From JAGDZR01 sp049115695 (GTDB lineage Bacteria; Bacteroidota; Bacteroidia; Cytophagales; Cyclobacteriaceae): a stretch of DNA of 64,000 nt. Positions within the stretch are counted from its first letter, which is position 1. Each line of letters begins with the position of its first letter. The notes below the pieces were generated by a model, which saw nothing but the letters and a program-made list of their open reading frames with translations, was not told the DNA's origin and did not search any database. The translations under genes were made by a program, and so were the position numbers. The stretch spans positions 124,001-188,000 of the forward strand of contig JAGDZR010000001.1 in assembly GCA_049115695.1 (NCBI GenBank). Direction: 5' to 3'. Positions 27,674-36,729 of the stretch are shown here, one piece after another.

Positions 27674-28720
27674 TTAAGCAGTAGCTCCCTGGCAACTAGA
27701 CCCTTCTCCTGCGGTGCATCCATAACAATGCTGACCAACCTTAATGTTGCGATTGATGAGATCTTTTGTAAAACCCTTGACATGTTTAACCGGATGATCG
27801 ACCCGTAACCCCAGCATTTGGTTGAAGTCACAATCATAAATATTACCCTGATAATCAATTGATATGGTGTTTCTACACATTACACCTTCAGCGGCAACCG
27901 GATTAAATGCATAAACCAATTCTGTCATATAATCATCAAGATTATCCGTGTCAATTAAATAATCCAGGAATCTGCTGATTGGAAGGTTTGTGATGCTTAA
28001 AAGGTTGTTGAAATCAATTTCAAAATGCTCGTGAAGTTCAGTTTTAAAGTCTTTTTCAAGTTGACTTTGATCAGCTGGTAGAAAGGCACCCGATGGATTG
28101 TACACTAAATCTAAAACCAGCCCTGATCCAAATCGACCATAACCTACAGCATTAAGCAGCTTAAGCGCCTGGATACTCTTTTCAAAAACTCCAGAACCTC
28201 TTTGACGATCAGTTTTGTCTGCATTATAAAATGGCAATGAGCTGACCACTCGGATATTGTTTGCCTTGAAGAAGTCTGGTAGATCATGATACTTGGGATT
28301 GGCCAGAATGATTGTCAGGTTGCAACGTACAATGATTTCACCACTGTAGAATTTCCGTAGTTCCGTAATGAACCACCGAAAATGAGGGTTCATTTCAGGG
28401 GCGCCTCCAGTAAGGTCTATTGATTTTACACGACTTGCAGAGATTGCTTTCAAGCATTGCAGAAAAGTATCCTTTTGCATGATTTCCTTGCGATCAGGGC
28501 CAGCATCAACATGGCAATGTTTGCAGGTCTGATTGCACATATAACCTACATTCATCTGAAAGATTTCCAATTCTACAGGCCTCAGTGGATACATGCCTTG
28601 TTCAGTTAACTTAGTCTTGAATGTTGCTAAGTTGCCATTGGCAAATTGACCACCATTCAGCACATCTAATTGGTGCCGCTGATCAGATAGGGTGTGTGAT
28701 TGTGACTTAAGTGACTTCAA
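27674..28720 (-). CDS. arsS: Arsenosugar biosynthesis radical SAM protein ArsS
   Basis: The 348-residue radical SAM enzyme has the 4Fe-4S cluster motif CNQTCKHCHVDAGPDR (CxxxCxxC, about 62-69) and a DLTGGAPEMNPHFRW segment for SAM binding. The C-terminal DUF3641-like domain ends in cysteine-rich CYGCTAGEGSSC. This architecture (radical SAM plus Cys-rich tail, some homologues with selenocysteine) defines ArsS, which adds the deoxyadenosyl group to dimethylarsenite. The start is TTG at 28720, three bases after the stop of the upstream peroxidase-like gene; homology begins well before the first internal ATG. Confidence 0.9.
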   Translation of the reverse strand: MKSLKSQSHTLSDQRHQLDVLNGGQFANGNLATFKTKLTEQGMYPLRPVELEIFQMNVGYMCNQTCKHCHVDAGPDRKEIMQKDTFLQCLKAISASRVKSIDLTGGAPEMNPHFRWFITELRKFYSGEIIVRCNLTIILANPKYHDLPDFFKANNIRVVSSLPFYNADKTDRQRGSGVFEKSIQALKLLNAVGYGRFGSGLVLDLVYNPSGAFLPADQSQLEKDFKTELHEHFEIDFNNLLSITNLPISRFLDYLIDTDNLDDYMTELVYAFNPVAAEGVMCRNTISIDYQGNIYDCDFNQMLGLRVDHPVKHVKGFTKDLINRNIKVGQHCYGCTAGEGSSCQGATA

Positions 28721-28722
28721 TT

Positions 28723-29058
28723 TTACATCAACATTTTTTTGGCCTTGTTCATCATCTGAACGCCATGTACCATACTCGCACCACCTCTAATCGCGCCTGC
28801 GACATGCACAGCTTCCATCATTTGTGCTTCGCTTGATCCGGCTTTAATGGAATCAGAGGTGTAGGCCTCAATACAATAGGGGCATTGGATGGCATGAGCT
28901 ACGGCGAGCGCAATGAGGTTTTTCTCTTTTTTTGAAAGTGCCCCATCTTTGAAAACCTCACCGTACCATTCAAAAAATTTTTCTCCCAATTCCGGTTGGA
29001 ATTCTTTTATCTCTCCAAACTTTCTAAGATCTGAAGGATCGTAGTATGTCTTTTGCAT
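28723..29058 (-). CDS. Arsenosugar-associated AhpD/CMD-family peroxidase-like protein
   Basis: About 111 residues from ATG 29058. The frame is open to 29160, but those 34 extra residues look like an untranslated leader with a chance hydrophobic stretch. It is a carboxymuconolactone decarboxylase/AhpD fold with the redox pair CPYC in AIQCPYCIEAYT and the downstream His in MVHGVQMM. Members paired with ArsS-type radical SAM proteins form a distinct subgroup, some with selenocysteine at the CxxC. Probably a thiol-disulfide or arsenical-reducing partner. First gene of the four-gene unit; only two bases separate it from arsS. Confidence 0.88.
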   Translation of the reverse strand: MQKTYYDPSDLRKFGEIKEFQPELGEKFFEWYGEVFKDGALSKKEKNLIALAVAHAIQCPYCIEAYTSDSIKAGSSEAQMMEAVHVAGAIRGGASMVHGVQMMNKAKKMLM

Positions 29059-29258
29059 GATGTCTTCTTTTGATGGCAATTTAGAATAATTGACAATCAC
29101 TATTTGAAAAACTACCTCAATGGTCATCAGAATGAAAATGAAAAGTTTACGCTGAGACATTTGACCCTGTATTTGAAGATTGGAGTGGTTTAAAATATTT
29201 ACATCGAAAATCAGTTTTGATAGATGAAGGTTTTAAATTGGTCTCAAAATTGAATTTA

Positions 29259-30437
29259 ATGAAAATGAAAAAAGTATTTTCAGCATGTTTGCTCACTGTT
29301 GCGGTCTTTGCTTATGCGCAAAACCCAGTTACTTCATTACCATTTGAATTGCACGGTGATCACATTATCATTCAGGTAAGTGTAGATGGATCTGAGTCTT
29401 TGGATTTTATATTCGATACAGGAGACGGCTTGTCAGTTATAGATATTGATGTGGCAAAAGAGTTAGGACTCAACCTGGATCATAAACAAGCGACCAAAAG
29501 TGCCGCCGGAACCATTACAGGAGCGCTCATCAAGCACAACAAGGTTGCAATTAATGATCTGATAATGGAGAGTAATATCAAGGTATATGCAACGTCTCTC
29601 AATCACCTGGAAATGTCCATTGGCAGGAACGTGGATGGCATCATTGGATATGACCTTTTACATCATCATGTTATCGAAATTGATTATGATCAGATGATGT
29701 TCAATATTTACGATTTTGGGAAATACCCAATTAAGGGAAATCCTGTTAGCTTCAAGTTGGTGAATGTAATTCCGACTATTGAGGGAAGTGTTACTTTAAA
29801 TAATGGGGAAACCATCAATGGTACCTTCTATTTAAATACAGGTGCTGGCACAACAGTTGATTTCAATACACCATTTGCCAATGCTAATGGTATCATAGAC
29901 AAGACTGGCGACCACTATTGGTACATGGTGAAAGGTATAGGTAATACAGAGTCGAAGCACTATGAAGGTCGTGTTGCCAATTTTTCTTTCAAAGACCAGT
30001 CTGTCGATAATCTGCCAATTGGCATTAGTCAAAGTATGACAGGCTTACAGGGAGATGCAAAGGTTTCTGGAATCATAGGCAATAAGTTATTGAAACAGTA
30101 TAACATGATCATTGATGTCAAGAAGGGAATGGTTTACATGGAGTCAAACAAAAACAAAGGGGAGGAGCACGCCGTGAATTGCAGTGGCTTGGATGTACAG
30201 CTCAATGAAGAACAGACGAAGGTGTTGATTCATCAGGTGTTTGAGGGCACTCCAGGTGATGATGCGGGGATTCAAAAAGACGATGTTTTGATTAGTGTCA
30301 ACGGTAGTGATGCTTTTGAAATGGGTCTAATTGCAGTTGAGGATGAGTTGAAAAAAGATGGAGAAACTGTTACATTGGTGATTTTGAGCAATGGCCAGGA
30401 AAAGAAATTGACAATTGATTTGAAAGAATTATTGTAA
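29259..30437 (+). CDS. Exported retropepsin-like aspartyl protease with PDZ domain
   Basis: About 392 residues from ATG 29259 (ATG 29265 also possible); the open frame reaches further upstream only through TTG. The signal peptide is MKKVFSACLLTVAVFAYAQ. Two retropepsin-like halves follow: the first has FDTGDGLSVID with the catalytic Asp, the second has YLNTGAGTTVDF, where the expected Asp is Asn. A C-terminal PDZ domain (about 305-390, GTPGDDAGIQKDDVLISVNG) probably binds peptide C-termini. Loss of one Asp suggests weakened activity or a substrate-binding role. Divergent from the arsenosugar operon across about 200 bases. Confidence 0.85.
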   Translation: MKMKKVFSACLLTVAVFAYAQNPVTSLPFELHGDHIIIQVSVDGSESLDFIFDTGDGLSVIDIDVAKELGLNLDHKQATKSAAGTITGALIKHNKVAINDLIMESNIKVYATSLNHLEMSIGRNVDGIIGYDLLHHHVIEIDYDQMMFNIYDFGKYPIKGNPVSFKLVNVIPTIEGSVTLNNGETINGTFYLNTGAGTTVDFNTPFANANGIIDKTGDHYWYMVKGIGNTESKHYEGRVANFSFKDQSVDNLPIGISQSMTGLQGDAKVSGIIGNKLLKQYNMIIDVKKGMVYMESNKNKGEEHAVNCSGLDVQLNEEQTKVLIHQVFEGTPGDDAGIQKDDVLISVNGSDAFEMGLIAVEDELKKDGETVTLVILSNGQEKKLTIDLKELL

Positions 30438-30467
30438 GTAACAAAACTGTCAAGAATAAAAATAAAA

Positions 30468-30497
30468 GGCGATTTCCTTCTGGAAATCGCCTTTTTT
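30468..30497. terminator. Bidirectional terminator between convergent genes
   Basis: Perfect 10-bp stem GGCGATTTCC / GGAAATCGCC with a TTCT loop, T run on the right and A run on the left. It can terminate both the protease gene (+) and the MaoC-like gene (-), which converge on it. Confidence 0.92.
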
Positions 30498-30512
30498 GAT
30501 TTTGTGTATATA

Positions 30513-30980
30513 CTATTTTTCGAAATGATAGATAAAGACAATTGTCGCTGTAAAAGCAGGTTTCTTGTTTCCTTTAATTTCTAATTTTGCGTCCACTTCA
30601 ACTTTCGTAACACCTCGAAGATCCAAAACTGACTTCACATGGGCATGTAGCTTCACTTCTGCACCTACCGGAACTGGTTGATTGAACTTCAGCTTTTCAA
30701 TACCATAGTTGATCATCATTTTTAGATTATTGACTTCAATGATCTGATCCCATAGATAGGGGATGAGGGATAAAGTGAGATAACCATGTGCAATGGGGCC
30801 TCCGAAAGGTCCTTCCATTTGTGCCCGGTCCGGATCTGTATGTATCCATTGATGATCCAGTGTCGCATCTGCGAATTGATTTACACGCTCCTGTGGAATT
30901 CGTAAATAATCAGATTCTCCAATTTCCTGACCGATGTGAGCGGCGAATTCTTCGTAACTACCTATTACTAGCTTACTCAT
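30513..30980 (-). CDS. MaoC-like (R)-specific enoyl-CoA hydratase
   Basis: About 155 residues from ATG 30980, where the family's homology begins (MSKLVIGSYEEF); an ATG 12 codons upstream (31016) is also open. The hot-dog fold has the hydratase-2 motif with catalytic Asp and His: FADATLDHQWIHTD, and GPFGGPIAHGYLTLSLIP. This resembles PhaJ/MaoC-domain dehydratases that hydrate trans-2-enoyl-CoA. It has no fatty-acid neighbours here. Ends near the bidirectional terminator. Confidence 0.92.
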   Translation of the reverse strand: MSKLVIGSYEEFAAHIGQEIGESDYLRIPQERVNQFADATLDHQWIHTDPDRAQMEGPFGGPIAHGYLTLSLIPYLWDQIIEVNNLKMMINYGIEKLKFNQPVPVGAEVKLHAHVKSVLDLRGVTKVEVDAKLEIKGNKKPAFTATIVFIYHFEK

Positions 30981-31082
30981 CTTATTTGCTTGGTTTGACG
31001 GGCGAAAATAATTCAATTCTCCAAATTTGAGGAAGAGTATTAATTTTAACTATAGATTGCTCTTCTATTTTATTTCAGTTAA

Positions 31083-31319
31083 ATGTATAAGTGCACGAAT
31101 GGTAAGGTCATTTTCAACTCTACGGATGAGGCTGAGATTGAGCTCAAAAGGCTAAAAAATCTATATGTTTCATCGGCGGTTGACTACTATAAATGTGAAA
31201 TATGCGGGGCGTATCACCTTACCTCAAAAGGAGGTATGAATAGCCTTGAACAAAATAAAGGGTCAGATGAAAACAGGAAAATCATTGAATCTGATTATTG
31301 GGAACGCAAGTTCAGATAA
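31083..31319 (+). CDS. Small zinc-finger-like hypothetical protein
   Basis: The 78-residue protein has a single CxxC followed by His: YKCEICGAYHLTSK (about 40-53), typical of small one-knuckle zinc-binding proteins in phages and bacteria. An additional Cys lies at position 4. A basic segment and a charged tail complete it. Divergent from the MaoC-like gene; nothing else links it. Function unknown. Confidence 0.65.
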   Translation: MYKCTNGKVIFNSTDEAEIELKRLKNLYVSSAVDYYKCEICGAYHLTSKGGMNSLEQNKGSDENRKIIESDYWERKFR

Positions 31320-31515
31320 CGATTTAATCAACTTGTAACTGGAGTGATAGTTAAAGGTTTGACTGATTTTATAATGAGTATGTCAACCTAAATGTTTAGC
31401 TTGGCAAATTAATTATCAGCTTAAGACGTATGCTCAACTTTGTTATTACCGCTTTTGAATTGATCAAATACTCTATTAAGAAATTGATCATGACCCTGCT
31501 TCGCAGACCCATTGC

Positions 31516-32838
31516 TTAGGGGTTTTCGTCATGGTCGATCTGATCGATTAAAGCTCCTCTGCTATTGAAGTATCGCCAAATACCCACTTTAATTCCATTT
31601 TCATACTCACCTGAAGATTCTTGTGCTCCAGTTGAATGGAAGTAGGTCCATTTTCCATCTTTTTGACTTTTATTCATATTGCCTTCAAAGGCAAGCTTCA
31701 TATTGATATGAAAACCACGGTACAGTAATTCAAAATATCCATCCTGAACCTGTGCGCGTAGCTTTATTTCTCCTTCTGGGAAATATTCAAAAATGGTCCC
31801 ATTACCATCTTTCAGCGTGCCAGAATTAAGTTTATCTCCTTTGATACTGTAAAAATCGGAGGCATTCATTAATCTGCCATTTTGCCAATTTTGTTCCTGC
31901 TTTAACTGATCGTTAGGATAGAAGAGGCCCCACATTCCGTGCTTTTCATCCAGTACATATGATCCAATAGACTCAGGTTTTCCATTTTCATAATAGTAGA
32001 TCCATTGTCCGTTTTTCAGGTCGTTTCGATAACCACCTTCTTCACTAATTGTACCATTTTCCCGGAAATATTTCCAAAGTCCCGTCTTCATACCCAGCTC
32101 GTATTTCCCAACTGAGTAGAGTACTCCATCTAAATAGTAATTTGTCCAAGTCCCCGTCTTTTGACCATTGGTGTATGATCCTTCTGCACTTTTCTTTCCA
32201 TTTGCATGGTATTCGGCATAAGACCCGTGTAAAAAGCCTGTTCGAAAGGTGTATTCTTTTTTGATACGATAGTTGCTATATCGTTCTATCCATTTACCCG
32301 TTTTACTTCCGTATTCATATTGCTCTATTCGCCACGTTTTACCACTTTCAAAATAGTAAGTCCAGGTGCCATGTTCCAGTCCGTTTTTATAATTCTTTTT
32401 ATAATTTTTCCGACCAAACTCACTGAACTCTGTCCATGTACTGTCTTTTTTTCCATTTAGATAGAATCCAGAAAGTGCAATGGCTCCAAAATCATAATAC
32501 TCTTCATATGGGCCATTTAAAACTCCGTTTTTAAATTTTGATTTGCTCAGTGCCAACCCGTCCTCATCGTAAAGCATTTCTACGCCATGCTGTAAGCCGC
32601 TTTTGTATTCAATTACTTTGAAGAGATCCCCACTGGGATAGTAGAGGTGCCAACTGCCAGTAGGCTTGCCGAATTCAAGATTTCCCTTAAAGGCTGGCTT
32701 TCCACTTTTATAGTTGACAACAACCGGGCCGTTTTTCAGACTATCAAATTGTGCTTTATATACGGACAAATCCAGGGTCTGACCGAAAATATGAGTGCAA
32801 GTGAATAAATATATGAAACTGATAAAAATGTACTTCAT
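31516..32838 (-). CDS. Exported MORN-repeat (YwqK-type) protein
   Basis: The 440-residue protein has a signal peptide (MKYIFISFIYLFTCTHIFGQ) and then about 14 copies of a 22-24-residue MORN_2-like repeat with core G-x-W-x-x-Y-[YF]-x-x-G-x. The repeats are regular from about 40 to 320, weaken at about 320-390, and resume to the end. Proteins of this kind are often annotated as YwqK-family antitoxins because of a distant Bacillus relation, but an exported, stand-alone Bacteroidota member is more likely a cell-envelope protein of unknown function. No toxin gene is adjacent. Confidence 0.85.
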   Translation of the reverse strand: MKYIFISFIYLFTCTHIFGQTLDLSVYKAQFDSLKNGPVVVNYKSGKPAFKGNLEFGKPTGSWHLYYPSGDLFKVIEYKSGLQHGVEMLYDEDGLALSKSKFKNGVLNGPYEEYYDFGAIALSGFYLNGKKDSTWTEFSEFGRKNYKKNYKNGLEHGTWTYYFESGKTWRIEQYEYGSKTGKWIERYSNYRIKKEYTFRTGFLHGSYAEYHANGKKSAEGSYTNGQKTGTWTNYYLDGVLYSVGKYELGMKTGLWKYFRENGTISEEGGYRNDLKNGQWIYYYENGKPESIGSYVLDEKHGMWGLFYPNDQLKQEQNWQNGRLMNASDFYSIKGDKLNSGTLKDGNGTIFEYFPEGEIKLRAQVQDGYFELLYRGFHINMKLAFEGNMNKSQKDGKWTYFHSTGAQESSGEYENGIKVGIWRYFNSRGALIDQIDHDENP

Positions 32839-32985
32839 CCTCGAGGATCAGCTAACGAATTGGTCGGTTTGTGGTTGCGAATATCTTAAAATTGATAGGC
32901 CCTACAAAGTGCTACTATCGAAATCGTAAATGATTGTGCAAAGAGTATGCCAACCCTGTTGAAGGGGGGTCAATTTAGGGCACTT

Positions 32986-33588
32986 CTACTCCTTGTGTGA
33001 AAAATACTTATAGTAGTACTGGAATGCTGAAAAACCTAATTTTGATAGCTCATTGATCTGCTCTATGGGATGAATGAAGGTTAATTTTAAAAATTCAGCA
33101 TTGTTTATGCGCTCTTTGATATTTGATTTATTCGCCTCAACGAAGTTGTCGGCAGTATTATGATGCAACCACGGAGATGGGTTAATACAAATTTTTAAAT
33201 CATTATGAGTATCAAGAGGTTCGAATGATTTAATGGCATTTAGAGAAGAACCTGCAAGATGAAGATTGAATGAAATAAGCTTCCCCCACCAAACCACAGT
33301 TCGGAAAGCGCAGATGTCATCTTTCTTGTAATGATTGGGCAGATCAAGCACGAAATAGGGTAGGCCTTCCAGGTTTTCTCCTTTACTTACTTTGTGAGAT
33401 TTGTTGCAATTTGAAAATAACCGATGACTTTGCCAGTTAATCTGACTACTAATGTCATGAGCGAGCACATTGAGTTCCTTGGTGATCTTTTCAGAAATGT
33501 TCCGCTTCGTTTTAATGAAATCAGTCTCAGAGAGAACATCGATTTCCTTTTGCGCAAGTTTTACCACCTGATAAGCGCTGATGCCCAT
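32986..33588 (-). CDS. Conserved hypothetical protein, downstream of fabH
   Basis: The 200-residue cytoplasmic protein has no named domain that I recognise. Notable segments are LPYFVLDLPNHYKKDDICAF followed by RTVVWWGKLISFNLHLAG, and a C-terminal FSAFQYYYKYF. A mixed alpha/beta protein with a Trp-rich central strand is suggested. Its ATG lies inside the 3' end of fabH (28-base overlap), so translation is probably coupled. A GTG seven codons further is an alternative start. I recall related proteins in other Bacteroidota, also without function. Confidence 0.72.
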   Translation of the reverse strand: MGISAYQVVKLAQKEIDVLSETDFIKTKRNISEKITKELNVLAHDISSQINWQSHRLFSNCNKSHKVSKGENLEGLPYFVLDLPNHYKKDDICAFRTVVWWGKLISFNLHLAGSSLNAIKSFEPLDTHNDLKICINPSPWLHHNTADNFVEANKSNIKERINNAEFLKLTFIHPIEQINELSKLGFSAFQYYYKYFSHKE

Positions 33589-34562
33589 GTGAAGCCACTA
33601 CCGAAAGCGGCTAATAGCACCAAATCACCATCTTTTATCTTACCATTGATCATGGCTTCACTCATAGCTATGGGTATTGATGCAGCAGTCGTGTTGCCGT
33701 ATCTCATGATGTTGTTGTAAACCTGATCATCGGTCAGTCCCATCTTTTTCTGGATAAATTGACTGATTCGTAAGTTAGCCTGATGTGGAACCAACAGATC
33801 AATGTCTGATGGTTGAACTCCATTGGTCTTCAGTGCTTCAATAATTACCTCAGAAAAACGAGTAACTGCATGCTTGAAGACAAAATTTCCATTCATGTAT
33901 GGATAATATGAGGTGTCCTCAGGATCACTTTCGTCTATCAGTTTGTCAACCCATCTATCTGTACTGGGACCTTTTACCGTTAATTCCAGTGCATGCTTGC
34001 CTTCCGCGTGTAAATGGGTTGATAATATCCCTTTGTCCTCAGTAGTTCTTTGTACAACAGCGGCACCAGCACCGTCTCCGAAGATCACACTTACACCGCG
34101 ACCTCTAGTGGACTTTTCTAATCCCCCTGAGTGAAGCTCAGATCCAATGACCAGGACATTTTCATACATACCTGTCTTTACAAATTGATCGGCTATCGAC
34201 AGTGCATATACGAAACCTGAACACTGATTACGTACGTCCAGTGCCCCGACCTCTTTAATGCCTAATTGTTCTTGCACCATAACACCGGGCCCAGGGAAAT
34301 AATAGTCAGGACTCAATGTGGCAAAAATGATAAAATCGATATCGTCTGGATTAAGGCCGGCATTGCTTATTGCAACCCGTGCCGCTTTGGTTCCCATGGT
34401 AGAGGTGGTATCAGTTCCATCAGCAACCCATCTACGCTCATTGATACCTGTTCGTTCAACTATCCAGTCATTGGAAGTCTCCATCATTTCAGCAAGGTCA
34501 TTATTAGTAACTACGTTATCGGGGACATAATGACCAATGCCAGCAATTCTTGAGTTATACAT
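33561..34562 (-). CDS. fabH: Beta-ketoacyl-ACP synthase III
   Basis: The 333-residue condensing enzyme begins fatty-acid synthesis from acetyl-CoA and malonyl-ACP. The catalytic triad is present: Cys in LDVRNQCSGFVYAL (about 114), His in LLVPHQANLRI (about 255) and Asn in IMRYGNTTAASIP (about 287). GHYVPDNVVTN and WIVERTGINERRW mark the N-terminus. The length is that of FabH. It may be a second, specialised KAS III, as it is not beside plsX, rpmF or fabD, its common partners in Bacteroidota. Confidence 0.95.
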   Translation of the reverse strand: MYNSRIAGIGHYVPDNVVTNNDLAEMMETSNDWIVERTGINERRWVADGTDTTSTMGTKAARVAISNAGLNPDDIDFIIFATLSPDYYFPGPGVMVQEQLGIKEVGALDVRNQCSGFVYALSIADQFVKTGMYENVLVIGSELHSGGLEKSTRGRGVSVIFGDGAGAAVVQRTTEDKGILSTHLHAEGKHALELTVKGPSTDRWVDKLIDESDPEDTSYYPYMNGNFVFKHAVTRFSEVIIEALKTNGVQPSDIDLLVPHQANLRISQFIQKKMGLTDDQVYNNIMRYGNTTAASIPIAMSEAMINGKIKDGDLVLLAAFGSGFTWASALIRW

Positions 34563-34647
34563 TGTTGTTGCGCTAGGTGAAAAAACAATTTAGCACTCAA
34601 ATATAATAAACCAAAAACTGCCTTTAAATTTCGAAAGCCTGGCGAAT

Positions 34648-36654
34648 TTAACTTCCTGATGAAGTTGATGAGGAGTTCATGGAATGATTGGAAGAGGCAG
34701 TAATAGGAACTTCGATTACTTTCACCTCAATTCGTCTATTCAGTTCGCGACCTTCAAGCTCATCATCATTGGATGCTAATGGATGAGAAGATCCGTATCC
34801 TCGGGCCACTAATTGATTTTTCTTAATTCCCCATGAGATTAAGGTGTTAACAATAACATTGGCTCGTTCTAAAGACAACTCTTCTTCACGACTAAGCGCT
34901 TCAAGACCATCGGTGTGTCCCGCAATTTCAACTTTGAGTTCCGGGTGTTGTTCCAGCATGATAAACAATTGCTGAATAACATCATCAGCTCGACTTTTGA
35001 GGTCTGCAGACTCGTTTTTAAAATAGATGTTGCTTATGATCGCTTTCTTACCTTCACGAAACTTCGTGCCAAGCATATCCAATCCAACATTTTCATTGGT
35101 GTTATTACCTGCGAAATGCACCAGTTCATTCTCGGTTCCGAAATCATATGGTATTCTGATCTCGTAATTTTTTGTTATTGGTTTTGTGATGTCTGATGTT
35201 TTGCTTTCAAAATCAATGTTGTAAATCACTGTCTCATCAACTAGAATTTCCACATGGAATGCTTCTTTCACAGGTAGATTAACCATGTAATATCCATCTT
35301 GATCAATGTTGGCAACAAATGCTTCATCTTCGTATGTCTTAGGATGGAATTTGATAACAGCGTTGACTAATGGAAGACCGTCTTTGATATTTGTGATTTT
35401 TCCCTGAGTGATCATTTTTTTGATCTCATGAAAATAGTAGATATCAAAGTCACCTTGAGAGTGAAGCCTGTTGCTGCTTAAATAACCTGTTTTATCATCC
35501 GGATTCAATTGGAAGTTAATTTCATCGTCGGTTGTGTTGATTGGAAATCCTAGGTTTACAGGAGCATTCCATTCAAGGGTAGTTGGATTAAGTTCAGCAA
35601 CAAATACATCATATCCACCCACTGACTCTGGTCTGTTTGAACTGAAATATAGCTTTTGCCCATCGTGCGACAGAAATGGACTATCCTCAGCATAGGGTGA
35701 GTTTATTTCACCTTTCAAGGGCTGTGGGACTGACCAATTACCGAACTCATCTTTGTATGATTCAAACAGATCAAGACCTCCACCTCCTTTGTTTGATGCG
35801 AAAATGACATGATCTTCAAGGTCAGCAATAAAGAAATGAGATTCGATCAAGCTGGATTTTAGTTTTTGATCAAACTCTTCTGGTTGGGTCCAACCATATC
35901 CATCAAAGTGAGTGAAAAAGAGGTCAGCTTTTTTGTCGTTGTAGAAGAAAAGTTTTCCATCGTCATTTACAATTTCCACTTTGGCGTTTTCCTTGTCAAA
36001 GGTACCAAGTTGTAAAAGGGGAGACGGTTCACTCCACTGATCAGATTTGGAGCTATGATAAATATGAAATTGGTCTTTATCTGCTCCGTTCAAAGGGCGT
36101 GACGAAGTAAATACCAACTCACTATTGTCTCCAAAAAATGAGGCAGATAGTTCAGCATAGCTTGAATTGATACCCGGGATTGGCTCGATCTCATAATAAT
36201 CAGGATCTTCGTAAAATGCTTTGGCAAGATCAATTTCTCTGAGGTAATGCTCAGTTTCGTTAATGATGAGTGAGCTTTTGTAAGCTTTGGTGTTCAGAAA
36301 TTCATTAAAGTGCTTCTTGGCAGTAGCAAACTCATATCGAGCGAAGTAAATACGACCCATCCAGTAATGGTAAAACCGATCGGTCTTTGCTTTTTCATCT
36401 CTGAAATTCACTAGGGATGTGAGATCTTTCCCACGTCCGTTCGTCATGTGGTAGGTGATGAGTCTATGATACTCTATAGATCGCTGAGTCGGGTAGGCCT
36501 GGTGTATATATTCAAAAAGGTTATAAGCCGTCTGAAAGTTTTCATTGTATAATGCGATCTCAGCTTCAGCGATTAGTTTTTGCTCTTTCTGGGCGAACAA
36601 ATCAGTACTAAAAAAGCCCAATATGCTAATTAGGAGAATTGTAAATTTTCTCAT
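34648..36654 (-). CDS. PD40/OmpA-domain outer-membrane protein, copy 1
   Basis: About 668 residues from ATG 36654 (an ATG 7 codons upstream is less likely). A signal peptide (MRKFTILLISILGFFSTDLFAQ), a TPR-like helical segment (about 20-135) and a PD40/WD40-like beta-propeller region (about 155-400, repeats such as GDNSELVFTSSRP and HDGQKLYFSSNRPES) are followed by a carboxypeptidase-regulatory-like domain. An OmpA C-terminal domain (about 530-660, VEIAGHTDG and RGYGSSHPLASNDDELEGRELNRRIEV) binds peptidoglycan. The plan resembles the PorE component of the type IX system, but such proteins are numerous in Bacteroidota. It is a tandem paralogue of 36730-38856. Confidence 0.9.
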   Translation of the reverse strand: MRKFTILLISILGFFSTDLFAQKEQKLIAEAEIALYNENFQTAYNLFEYIHQAYPTQRSIEYHRLITYHMTNGRGKDLTSLVNFRDEKAKTDRFYHYWMGRIYFARYEFATAKKHFNEFLNTKAYKSSLIINETEHYLREIDLAKAFYEDPDYYEIEPIPGINSSYAELSASFFGDNSELVFTSSRPLNGADKDQFHIYHSSKSDQWSEPSPLLQLGTFDKENAKVEIVNDDGKLFFYNDKKADLFFTHFDGYGWTQPEEFDQKLKSSLIESHFFIADLEDHVIFASNKGGGGLDLFESYKDEFGNWSVPQPLKGEINSPYAEDSPFLSHDGQKLYFSSNRPESVGGYDVFVAELNPTTLEWNAPVNLGFPINTTDDEINFQLNPDDKTGYLSSNRLHSQGDFDIYYFHEIKKMITQGKITNIKDGLPLVNAVIKFHPKTYEDEAFVANIDQDGYYMVNLPVKEAFHVEILVDETVIYNIDFESKTSDITKPITKNYEIRIPYDFGTENELVHFAGNNTNENVGLDMLGTKFREGKKAIISNIYFKNESADLKSRADDVIQQLFIMLEQHPELKVEIAGHTDGLEALSREEELSLERANVIVNTLISWGIKKNQLVARGYGSSHPLASNDDELEGRELNRRIEVKVIEVPITASSNHSMNSSSTSSGS

Positions 36655-36729
36655 ATTTATTCTGGTTGAATACAAGGTAAAAATAGCCCTAGGATTAATT
36701 GAGAGCTAATTATGAGGGGTGAACAGGAA

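Noticed and set aside
28723..29160. 145-residue CMD protein with N-terminal membrane helix
   Set aside because: The first 34 codons give a chance hydrophobic stretch with no family match; the ATG at 29058 fits the known ~110-residue family.
31516..32838. YwqK-type antitoxin
   Set aside because: The protein is exported and no toxin gene is adjacent, so a toxin-antitoxin assignment is not supported.
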